A DNA stretch of 20,978 nucleotides from CADAWZ01 sp045114665 (GTDB lineage: Bacteria; Vulcanimicrobiota; CADAWZ01): the NCBI GenBank assembly GCA_045114665.1, contig JBGUKW010000239.1, positions 1 through 20,978 of the forward strand. The letters are read 5' to 3'. The stretch's first letter is position 1. Every line of letters starts with the position of its first letter. Shown here in pieces: positions 1 through 6,514 of the stretch. The notes under the pieces are model-generated. The model worked only from the letters and a program-made list of their open reading frames with translations, was not told the origin of the DNA and did not search any database. The translations under genes were made by a program, and so were the position numbers.

Positions 1-216
1 TAAATTTCCACCACGCAAAATTAAAACATCATCTTGTTCTTTCTTTTTATGACCATCATTTTTACCATAGGAAACACCTCTATATAAATTTATTACTGAT
101 TCTAATCTTACCCAACACCAATTTTGAGGTATTTTATAAGGTTGTTTATCAACTGGAATAAGTGCATTATTTAATTTTTCTTCTATTGTAAGCTCTTCAA
201 CTTTCTTTTTTGGCAT
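1..216 (-). CDS. hsdS: Type I restriction-modification specificity subunit, N-terminal part (cut by window edge)
   Basis: Reading the minus strand from an ATG at 216 gives 72 uninterrupted codons that run off the left edge. The product opens MPKKKVEELTIEEKL and continues with IPQNWCWVRLESV and a following LYRGVSYGKND / ILRGGN stretch. This is the usual beginning of the first target-recognition domain of HsdS proteins, the subunit that chooses the DNA site for the HsdM methylase and HsdR nuclease. A GAGGG ribosome-binding site lies about 6 nt upstream of the ATG. Only the first sixth or so of a typical HsdS (about 400 residues) is visible, so the second recognition domain and the partner genes hsdM/hsdR, if present, lie outside. 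Recognition is by motif recall without a search; a type IIG or BREX-associated specificity domain is possible. Confidence 0.75.
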   Translation of the reverse strand, partial: MPKKKVEELTIEEKLNNALIPVDKQPYKIPQNWCWVRLESVINLYRGVSYGKNDGHKKKEQDDVLILRGGNL

Positions 217-312
217 TTTTCCCTCTTTTTGTCTTTATAAATTCGATCGGATAAAGTAAATAAAAAGTTGCTGAAAACTATCCAATATATGCCTGTTTAC
301 TGCCATTTTGTC

Positions 313-337
313 ATTGCGAGGCTTTAGCCGTGGCAAT
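313..337. repeat. Palindromic repeat unit of the ATTGCGAG...GGCAAT type
   Basis: The sequence forms ATTGC / GCAAT outer arms around an inner GGC-TTTA-GCC hairpin. It is flanked by GTC on the left and CTC on the right. It stands out as a GC-rich island in AT-rich spacer. Similar ATTGCGAG(N)GGCAATCTC elements occur dispersed in intergenic regions of many unrelated bacterial genomes. Only one copy is present in this window, so calling it a dispersed repeat rests on recall of the motif. Confidence 0.5.
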
Positions 338-370
338 CTCAACCTCTTAATTTAAATTTAGTAATTTATG

Positions 371-412
371 AAGTAGATCGAGTACAATATTCTAAATATA
401 GGCGATCGACTT
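371..412. repeat. Imperfect inverted repeat
   Basis: AAGTAGATCG at 371-380 pairs with CGATCGACTT at 403-412 with 9 of 10 bases complementary and a 22-nt loop. It could be a weak hairpin or an operator for a dimeric regulator between the divergent hsdS and gap genes. No T-tract follows, so it is not an obvious terminator. Confidence 0.3.
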
Positions 413-588
413 AATTTTTAAGTAAATTATAATACATTCACACAAAAAAATAAATATTAAATGTGTAAAATTTCACTTTTTTTTTAAAAAGCAGGAAATT
501 TTTTTTAAAAAATATAATTATATTTTGTTTAGATTAAATTTTATAAAATAAACTTTTTTATTATATTAAAAAAAAGGAGCATTGTATA

Positions 589-1593
589 ATGTCAGTTAAA
601 GTTGGTATAAACGGCTTTGGTAGAATTGGAAGACAAGTTCTCCGCAATTTTATCGAAAATCATCCAGATATCGAAGTTGTAGCAGTAAACGATTTAACAG
701 ATGCTGCAACACTCGCACACTTATTCAAATATGATTCAAATTATGGCAGATTTCCAGGAACAGTAGAAGTTGCTGAAAACGCTCTTGTAATAAATGGAAA
801 GACAGTAAAGATCGTAAGCGAAAAAGACCCAGCTAAACTTCCTTGGGGTAAGCTCGGTGTTGAATATGTAGTAGAATCAACAGGTAGATTCACAGATGCA
901 AACGATGCTAAGGCACATATCACAGCTGGTGCAAAGAAAGTAATCATTTCTGCTCCTGCAAAGAATGAAGATATAACAATCGTACTTGGCGTAAATGAAA
1001 AATTGTACGATCCAGCAAAACATCACATCCTTTCAATGGCATCTTGTACAACAAATTGCCTTGCTCCAGCAGCAAAGGTCGTAAATGACAAGTTTGGAAT
1101 TGAAGCTGGATTAATGACAACAATTCACGCATATACAAACGATCAGAAGATTCTCGATCTTCCACACAAAGATTTGAGACGTGCAAGAGCTGCCGCAATG
1201 AGCATGATTCCTACAAAGACAGGTGCTGCAAAAGCTGTCGCTCTCGTAATTCCAGAACTCAAAGGCAAATTTGATGGATTTGCAATCAGAGTCCCAACCT
1301 CAACAGTTTCAATCGTTGATTTCGTATGTACAACAAGAGAAGCTGTAACAGTTGAATCTGTAAATGCTGCATTCAAAGCTGCTGCAGAAGGCGAACTCAA
1401 AGGTATCCTTGGATACAGTGAGGAACCACTTGTTTCTATAGATTACAAACAGTGCAGTAATTCAAGCACAGTTGATGCACTTTTGACAAAGGTTATGGGC
1501 GACAAGCTCCTCAAAGTTGTTGCATGGTATGACAACGAGTGGGCATATTCTCGCAGAGTAACTGATTTTGTTGATTATATTTCAAAAAAGTAA
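589..1593 (+). CDS. gap: Glyceraldehyde-3-phosphate dehydrogenase, NAD-dependent glycolytic type
   Basis: This cytosolic enzyme oxidises and phosphorylates glyceraldehyde 3-phosphate to 1,3-bisphosphoglycerate using NAD. The 334-residue length is normal. The N-terminal Rossmann motif GINGFGRIGR is at residues 6-15. Asp35 after the second strand and the DLPHKDLRRARAA segment (about 190-202) fit NAD-specific catabolic enzymes. The catalytic motif SCTTNC puts the nucleophile at Cys153, and the general base is His180 (TIHAYT). The C-terminal WYDNEWAYSRR motif is intact. An AAGGAG sits 9 nt before the ATG. The gene uses many C-ending codons (AAC, TTC, ATC, CTC) compared with the more A/T-ending genes downstream, as expected for a very highly expressed gene. 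It has its own terminator, and the next glycolytic gene follows about 400 bp later under a separate promoter. Confidence 0.98.
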   Translation: MSVKVGINGFGRIGRQVLRNFIENHPDIEVVAVNDLTDAATLAHLFKYDSNYGRFPGTVEVAENALVINGKTVKIVSEKDPAKLPWGKLGVEYVVESTGRFTDANDAKAHITAGAKKVIISAPAKNEDITIVLGVNEKLYDPAKHHILSMASCTTNCLAPAAKVVNDKFGIEAGLMTTIHAYTNDQKILDLPHKDLRRARAAAMSMIPTKTGAAKAVALVIPELKGKFDGFAIRVPTSTVSIVDFVCTTREAVTVESVNAAFKAAAEGELKGILGYSEEPLVSIDYKQCSNSSTVDALLTKVMGDKLLKVVAWYDNEWAYSRRVTDFVDYISKK

Positions 1594-1614
1594 AATAATT
1601 TAAATTTGATTTTT

Positions 1615-1657
1615 GGGAGGGTGATTCTTTGTATTTTATTTAGAATCTCCCTCTTTT
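1615..1657 (+). terminator. Rho-independent terminator after gap
   Basis: GAGGGTGATTCT (1617-1628) pairs with AGAATCTCCCTC (1642-1653) with a single T-T mismatch and a 13-nt loop, followed directly by TTTT. It lies 24 nt after the gap stop codon. Confidence 0.8.
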
Positions 1658-1937
1658 GGTTTTAGAACTTGTTTTTATATATTATTAGGGCTTGTTGGCA
1701 AAGTCCTTAAGAAAAATAATAATATTTTAGTTTTGTGTATAAGTCTCCAATTCTGGGGGCTGTGAAAAAATAAAATAATTTATTTTTTCTGCTTTAGCAA
1801 CTTTTTGAATGCAAAGAGGAAGTAACGGAAATCAATTTTTTAAGTGCAAAATTAATAACAAAAATTGAGTTCCTAAAAAAGACACCGCACAAAACTTGTT
1901 CATTCAAATTATTTAACAGCCGATTTATTATTTATAT
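1658..1937. other. Non-coding stretch with several hairpins between gap and pgk-tpi
   Basis: No ORF is supported here. Three inverted repeats can be drawn. AGGGCTT/AAGTCCT closes a 7-nt loop at about 1687-1707. GAAAAAATAAA/TTTATTTTTTC is a perfect 11-bp AT stem with a 4-nt loop at 1764-1789. GGAAATCAATTTTT/AAAAATTGAGTTCC is a 13-of-14 stem at 1827-1873. Short GC-richer patches (for example CTGGGGGCTGTG near 1753-1764) stand out from the AT background. It could hold a small RNA, a decayed mobile element, or merely a long leader/spacer; I recognise no known RNA family. Confidence 0.4.
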
Positions 1938-1967
1938 TTGATAGTTGATTTTTTTTTGAAATATAAT
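1938..1967 (+). promoter_or_regulatory. Sigma-70 type promoter of pgk-tpi
   Basis: TTGATA (1938-1943) and a perfect TATAAT (1962-1967) are separated by 18 bp. Transcription would start near 1974, giving a leader of only about 22 nt that contains the AGGGGGA ribosome-binding site just before the ATG at 1996. Confidence 0.75.
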
Positions 1968-1995
1968 CTTATGATATATAGACTTAGGGGGAAAT

Positions 1996-3930
1996 ATGGC
2001 AAAGAAGACAGTTAGAGATATTGAATTGAAAGATAAAAGAGTTTTTGTAAGAGTTGATTATAATGTTCCTATGAAAGATGGAGTTATAAGAGATGACACA
2101 AGAATTCAGGCTTCACTTCCTACAGTAAAATATTTAGTAGAAAACGGAGCAAAAGTTATACTTGCATCTCACATGGGAAGACCAGATGGTGCAAGAGTTG
2201 AGTCTTTGAGCTTGAAACCAGTTGCAGAAAGACTTTCTGAACTCATTGGCAAAGAAGTAAAAATGCTCAATGATTGTATTGGTGAAGAAGTAGAAAAAGC
2301 TGTTGCTGAAATGAAGGCATCTGATATTGTAATGCTTGAAAATCTTCGTTTTTATAAAGCAGAAACAAAGAACGATCCTGAATTTGCAAAAAAACTTGCT
2401 TCTTTAGCAGATGTATATGTAGATGATGCTTTTGGAACAGCACACAGAGCTCATGCTTCAACTTATGGTGTTGCAGAGCTTCTCCCTGTTCGTGTAAGCG
2501 GATTCTTGATGGAAAAAGAACTTAAAAATCTTGGAAATATAATAGGTTCTCCAAAACGTCCATTTGTTGCTATTTTGGGTGGTGCAAAAGTAAAAGATAA
2601 AGTTGCAGTAATCAAAAACCTTTTGAACAAAGTTGATTCACTCATTATCGGTGGAGCAATGGCATATAGCTTCTTTGCTGCACAGGGAATCGGTGTAGGT
2701 AAATCACTTCTTGATGATAACCTCGAACCAGCAAAAGAAATTTTGAAGATTGCAGAAGAAAAGAATGTAAAAATGTTGTTCCCTGTTGATGTAGTTGTTG
2801 CAGACGAAGTCAAAGAGGGTTCGCCATATAGCACAGTTGCTTTTAATGAAATTCCAGAAGATAAATGTGGTGTTGATATTGGCGAAAAATCAAGAAAATT
2901 ATTTGATGAATGCCTAAAGAGTGCAAAGACAGTATTTTGGAATGGTCCAATGGGAGTTTTTGAAATTCCTGAATTTGCAAAGGGTACACTTTCTGTAGCA
3001 GAATCAATAGCAGAATCTGAAGCAATAAGCTGTATCGGTGGTGGTGATTCTGTTGCTGCTGTAAAACAACTCGGTTTTGGCGACAAGATGACTCACCTTT
3101 CAACAGGTGGCGGTGCTTCTCTTGAATTCATCGAAGGTAAGGAACTTCCAGGTGTTGTTATTCTTGATGAAGCTGGAAGAGTTCCAGTTATCGCAGGAAA
3201 CTGGAAGATGAATAAAAAAATCGGTGAAGCTGTAAGTCTTGCAAAAGAACTTGTTGAAAAAGTCGGCAAAAAAACTGGCGTAGATGTAGTAATATGCCCA
3301 GTATTTACATCACTTGCTCCTGTCGCTGAAGTTGTAAAGGGTAGCAATGTAAAACTTGGTGCTCAAGATGTATTCTATGTTGAATCTGGTGCTTACACAG
3401 GTGAAGTTGCTCCTTCAATGCTCGTAGATGCAGGTTGTGAATACACGATTATTGGACATTCAGAGCGTCGTGGCTATTTTGGAGAAACAGACGAGACAGT
3501 TAACAAGAAGATAAAAGCTGCTTTTGCTGCAGGTTTAACACCTATCGTATGTGTCGGTGAAAGCCTTGAACAAAAAGAAGCAGGAACAACAAAAGAAGTT
3601 GTTTCTGTACAGGTGAGAGGAGCATTTAAAGATTTAGACCGTGAACTCGCTAAAAAAGTTATAATTGCCTATGAGCCAATATGGTCAATTGGAACAGGTA
3701 AGACAGATAGTCCAGAAGGTGCTGAAGACACAATTTGTTCAATAAGAAAAGTTATTGCTGAACTCTATTGTGAATGTCTTGCTCAGAAAGTAAGAATTCT
3801 TTATGGCGGAAGTGTAAAACCAAACAATGTTGACGATTTGATGAAACAGCCTGATATTGACGGAGCATTAGTTGGTGGAGCAAGCCTTAAAGCAGATAGT
3901 TTTGAAAGAATCGTAAATTTTGAGAATTAG
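1996..3930 (+). CDS. pgk-tpiA: Bifunctional phosphoglycerate kinase / triosephosphate isomerase fusion
   Basis: This single 644-residue protein combines two glycolytic enzymes. Residues 1 to about 390 are a complete PGK: RVDYNVP (19-25), SHMGRP (58-63), LENLRF (114-119), GGAKVKDK (195-202), the nucleotide loop GGGDS (348-352) and the closing STGGGASLEFIEGKELPG region (369-386). Residues 397-644 are a complete TPI: AGNWKMN with catalytic Lys404, IIGHSERR with His488, AYEPIWSIGTG with Glu560, then YGGSVKPNN and the phosphate loop GALVGGASL. Only about ten residues separate the domains, and there is no frame break. PGK makes ATP from 1,3-bisphosphoglycerate, and TPI interconverts the triose phosphates. 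The fused arrangement is known from Thermotoga maritima. No start codon lies suitably before the TPI part; the first internal ATG would delete the catalytic lysine, so a free TPI is unlikely. The gene has its own promoter and terminator. Confidence 0.97.
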   Translation: MAKKTVRDIELKDKRVFVRVDYNVPMKDGVIRDDTRIQASLPTVKYLVENGAKVILASHMGRPDGARVESLSLKPVAERLSELIGKEVKMLNDCIGEEVEKAVAEMKASDIVMLENLRFYKAETKNDPEFAKKLASLADVYVDDAFGTAHRAHASTYGVAELLPVRVSGFLMEKELKNLGNIIGSPKRPFVAILGGAKVKDKVAVIKNLLNKVDSLIIGGAMAYSFFAAQGIGVGKSLLDDNLEPAKEILKIAEEKNVKMLFPVDVVVADEVKEGSPYSTVAFNEIPEDKCGVDIGEKSRKLFDECLKSAKTVFWNGPMGVFEIPEFAKGTLSVAESIAESEAISCIGGGDSVAAVKQLGFGDKMTHLSTGGGASLEFIEGKELPGVVILDEAGRVPVIAGNWKMNKKIGEAVSLAKELVEKVGKKTGVDVVICPVFTSLAPVAEVVKGSNVKLGAQDVFYVESGAYTGEVAPSMLVDAGCEYTIIGHSERRGYFGETDETVNKKIKAAFAAGLTPIVCVGESLEQKEAGTTKEVVSVQVRGAFKDLDRELAKKVIIAYEPIWSIGTGKTDSPEGAEDTICSIRKVIAELYCECLAQKVRILYGGSVKPNNVDDLMKQPDIDGALVGGASLKADSFERIVNFEN

Positions 3931-3936
3931 TTATTG

Positions 3937-3977
3937 AAAAAATGCTTGTGAGGTTTTACACTTCACAAGCATTTTTT
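3937..3977 (+). terminator. Strong rho-independent terminator after pgk-tpi
   Basis: AAAAAATGCTTGTGA (3937-3951) and TCACAAGCATTTTTT (3963-3977) form a perfect 15-bp stem with an 11-nt loop; the T-run is part of the 3' arm. It lies 6 nt after the stop codon. Confidence 0.9.
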
Positions 3978-4045
3978 ATAGGGTGAGTTTAACAATAACT
4001 TCTATTTTCGTGATGACAGAATAGAGAAAGGGAAAATAAAAAGAT

Positions 4046-4753
4046 ATGTTTTGTCCTTCATGTGAATCTGAATTAAGACTTCAAGAAATTTATATGAATG
4101 ATGGGGATTTGATTGTTCTTAATTTATGTGATAGATGTGCTGGTTTTTGGATTGAAAATTATAACATGCAAAAAATATTTAATATGAAACAATTTCCTGC
4201 TGACAAAATTCCTACATTTTATCCTGTTGAAGGGTTGCAGGTTATTGAGGAGGGGAAAAGATATTGCCCTTTGTGCGGAAATAAATTGGATATGTTGGTA
4301 AAAAAAGGATTTAATGTTGAATTATGCAGAGATTGTAATGGTCTATGGCTTGATATGGACAAGTTGAAAGCACTTTATTATCTCAAAAAAAGACATCAAA
4401 AAAAAGAAGAAAAGAATAATAATTCTAAAGAGACAGATATAAATTCTTTAAATCTTGCAAAATATACTCCAAGACGAACTCCTTTTGCTTGTTATCATGA
4501 TGAATCTAATGAAGCTATTGTACGTAGAGAATTACAGAAGAGAGAAGAATTTGAAGTAATGCCAGATTATAATAGGCAACGAGATGAAAAAATGTATGAC
4601 AATGTTTCAAATGTTTGCGATTTTATAACAGATGTATTTATTGACCCATATAATCGTTATGGAATTGAGAGAAATAGACCACAAAATAAGAGAAATAATG
4701 GTGGTTTGCTTGGCAATTTATATGATTTTATAAAACCAAATGATTATGATTAA
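4046..4753 (+). CDS. Double zinc-ribbon protein (zf-TFIIB-like), function unknown
   Basis: This 235-residue protein has two zinc-ribbon modules of the TFIIB-like type seen in small bacterial proteins. The first uses CPSC (Cys3, Cys6) and CDRC (Cys28, Cys31) followed by the GFWIE signature. The second uses CPLC (Cys74, Cys77) and CRDC (Cys94, Cys97) followed by GLWLDMDKL. In this family the G-x-W-(I/L)-(D/E) motif after the second cysteine pair is typical. The remainder (about 110-235) is highly charged, rich in Lys, Arg, Asn and Asp, and looks poorly ordered, with no domain I recognise. There is no signal peptide, so it is probably cytosolic. It stands alone between two terminators. The ribosome-binding site is weak (AAAGGG about 13 nt upstream). 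Nucleic-acid or protein binding is a reasonable guess, but nothing in the context names a partner. Confidence 0.8.
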   Translation: MFCPSCESELRLQEIYMNDGDLIVLNLCDRCAGFWIENYNMQKIFNMKQFPADKIPTFYPVEGLQVIEEGKRYCPLCGNKLDMLVKKGFNVELCRDCNGLWLDMDKLKALYYLKKRHQKKEEKNNNSKETDINSLNLAKYTPRRTPFACYHDESNEAIVRRELQKREEFEVMPDYNRQRDEKMYDNVSNVCDFITDVFIDPYNRYGIERNRPQNKRNNGGLLGNLYDFIKPNDYD

Positions 4754-4773
4754 AAAAATAAAAATTTTTTTAT

Positions 4774-4797
4774 AAAGCCTTAGGGGCTTTTTTTTTA
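4774..4797 (+). terminator. Rho-independent terminator after the zinc-ribbon gene
   Basis: AAAGCC (4774-4779) pairs with GGCTTT (4785-4790) around a 5-nt loop, followed by an uninterrupted T-run to 4796. Confidence 0.8.
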
Positions 4798-4862
4798 TTC
4801 TTTTATATGTTATAATTGATTAGATAAGGATTTTTTTTTTATATATAGAATATATATTATTA

Positions 4863-4905
4863 GCCTCCTTAAATAGGCATTTATACAAATAAGGAGATTT
4901 TTTTT
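4863..4905 (+). promoter_or_regulatory. Leader with two mutually exclusive hairpins over the ribosome-binding site
   Basis: The ribosome-binding site AAGGAG (4891-4896) is the exact complement of CTCCTT (4865-4870), so a 6-bp stem with a 20-nt loop can hide it; eight T residues follow directly up to the ATG at 4906. Part of the same upstream segment can instead form GCCT (4863-4866) with AGGC (4875-4878), which would free the ribosome-binding site. A TATAAT at 4811-4816 could be the -10 element, but I see no good -35. The two-state arrangement resembles a simple translational or attenuation switch; the stems are short and this is inference. Confidence 0.35.
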
Positions 4906-6504
4906 ATGAAAAAGATTTTTTGGGCTTTGGGTTTTTCATTTCTTCTTTACGCTTCTCCAGCATTTGCTGATACTGTAAAGGTTCCTCATGTAAATAATGT
5001 TTCTGCCCCACAGGCAACAACTACTGTTGAAACTTTGCATGGTCTTGATTTAAAATCAATAGACAATGTTATTCTTGTGATTCAAAAAGAATCTGCATAT
5101 AAATTGGCTGTCCCAAAATTATGTAATGGTGCAATAAGTGAAATCAGAGAATATTTAAAATCAAAGAGGTTGTATAAACAACAGATACCTTTTATTGATT
5201 CAAAACTTTCTGCTGATGAAGCTATAGTTGAATTTAATAAGAAATATAAAAATATTGAGACAAATTATCCTACAGTAAATAAAGAGCTTCTTTCTTATGC
5301 TGCTGTTAAAGGAGCTTTGAAGCAAATAGGCGATCCATATGCTCTTTTTATGAATCCAAAAGAGTACAAAGCATTTATGGAACAGATGAAGGGTGGAAAT
5401 TTTGGTGGAATAGGTGTTTATTTGAATCTCGATGAAAAGAATAAAATGATCCATATTGTAGATGTCATGGAAGATTCTCCTGCTTACAATGCTGGTATCA
5501 AAAAGGGAGATGACATAATAAAAATTGATTCAGTTCCTATTTCACAAATGGAAAGTGTTTCTAAAGCAAATGAAAAATTGAGAGGAACACCTGGAACAAA
5601 AGTTACAGTTACTGTAAAGAGAGCAAAATTAGATCCTTTTGATGTAACAATAACAAGAGATGTCATAAAAGCAAAATCTGTTTCATATAAGATAATAAAT
5701 GACAATATCGGCTATATGAAAATCTCTATTTTTGGCGAAAGCACAGGAGATGAGATGAGAAAAGCTGTTGACGCACTTGAAAGAAAAGGGGCAAAAGGTT
5801 ATATCATTGATGTAAGAGGAAATGGTGGAGGATATGTAACTTCTGCAATACATACAGTAAGTCTATTTGTTCCTACTCACAGCAATGTTGTTACATTGGT
5901 AAAAGAGGGCTCTAAAGACCTTCCATATACAAGTATTCCAAATATCAGACCATTTGATACTCCTCCTATGGCAGTATTGATAGATAAAAATTCAGCAAGT
6001 GCTTCAGAAATCACATCAGGAGCATTGCAAGATTACAAAACAGCTTCACTTGTTGGAGTAAAATCTTATGGAAAAGCAAGCGTACAAAAGATTTATCCAC
6101 TTCAAAATGGAACTGCTATGAAGTTTACTACTTCACATTATGTTACACCTAAGAAACGTTTGATTGATAAAATTGGAATTGAGCCAGATGTAGTTTCTAA
6201 ATTGGAAACAAATAAGCCAATAACAAATGAAAAAGATGATACACAGTTAAAAGATGCTATAAAAAATGTTTCTGAAAAAATTGAAAAATTGGAAAAAGGA
6301 ACAGGAACTTCATCTTCACCTATAAAGTTGTCAAGTTTTTCAGCTTCTTTGGATTCTCTTGCAGAAATGTTCCCAGAAGGATTTGATATAAAATCTTCAG
6401 AGATGATTTTGAAAGATGGTCAGTTGATTGATCATTTTGTCGTTGAAACTAAAACTGGAACAAGAGAAGTATATTTTGATAGAGGTATTTATTTGGAAAA
6501 ATAA
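4906..6504 (+). CDS. S41 family carboxyl-terminal processing protease (CtpA/Prc-like), secreted
   Basis: This is a periplasmic serine protease of the tail-specific/CtpA family, 532 residues. The N-terminus is a classic signal peptide (MKK, hydrophobic core 4-18, cleavage likely after ASPAFA at residue 21). A PDZ domain spans roughly 160-240, starting at GGNFGGIGVYL and with the SPAYNAGIKKGDDIIKI core, which normally grips substrate C-termini. The protease core follows: GYMKISIFGE (269-278), DVRGNGGGY (302-310), then NSASASEITSG with nucleophile Ser365 and YGK with general base Lys390, the usual 25-residue separation. After about 430 comes a Lys/Glu-rich coiled-looking stretch and a family-unusual C-terminal tail. 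It is the first gene of a probable nine-gene operon and is followed 10 bp later by a paralogue. Substrates cannot be told from sequence; the cell-wall genes downstream suggest envelope proteins. Confidence 0.95.
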   Translation: MKKIFWALGFSFLLYASPAFADTVKVPHVNNVSAPQATTTVETLHGLDLKSIDNVILVIQKESAYKLAVPKLCNGAISEIREYLKSKRLYKQQIPFIDSKLSADEAIVEFNKKYKNIETNYPTVNKELLSYAAVKGALKQIGDPYALFMNPKEYKAFMEQMKGGNFGGIGVYLNLDEKNKMIHIVDVMEDSPAYNAGIKKGDDIIKIDSVPISQMESVSKANEKLRGTPGTKVTVTVKRAKLDPFDVTITRDVIKAKSVSYKIINDNIGYMKISIFGESTGDEMRKAVDALERKGAKGYIIDVRGNGGGYVTSAIHTVSLFVPTHSNVVTLVKEGSKDLPYTSIPNIRPFDTPPMAVLIDKNSASASEITSGALQDYKTASLVGVKSYGKASVQKIYPLQNGTAMKFTTSHYVTPKKRLIDKIGIEPDVVSKLETNKPITNEKDDTQLKDAIKNVSEKIEKLEKGTGTSSSPIKLSSFSASLDSLAEMFPEGFDIKSSEMILKDGQLIDHFVVETKTGTREVYFDRGIYLEK

Positions 6505-6514
6505 ATTATAAGCC

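Larger units (their letters stand above)
217..588. other. Non-coding stretch between hsdS and gap
   Basis: This stretch of about 370 bp separates two divergent genes, so it must hold promoters for both. I see no convincing ORF or RNA gene. It contains a GC-richer palindromic repeat near 313-337, an imperfect inverted repeat at 371-412, two CGATCG palindromes (about 243-248 and 403-408), and a run of almost pure A/T from about 420 to 570. A TATAAT occurs at 513-518 but lacks a good -35 partner, so I do not call the gap promoter. Confidence 0.6.

Noticed and set aside
1687..1707. GGGCTTGTTGGCAAAG resembles the terminal repeat of some insertion sequences
   Set aside because: No matching inverted end, transposase fragment or target duplication is found within the spacer; it is explained as well by a simple hairpin.
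1753..1775. GGGGGCTGTG patch that recalls the beginning of tmRNA or another stable RNA
   Set aside because: None of the other tmRNA or SRP RNA hallmarks (GATTCGAC, tRNA-like 3' end, GGAAGCAGCC loop) follow.
2463..3086. 207-codon minus-strand ORF opposite pgk
   Set aside because: Composition (Ser, Phe, Pro rich) is that of an antisense shadow of a conserved gene, and the plus strand encodes an unmistakable PGK.
3160..3200. Possible programmed frameshift or internal start between PGK and TPI
   Set aside because: The frame is continuous, no slippery heptamer is evident, and the first ATG in the TPI part follows the catalytic Lys.
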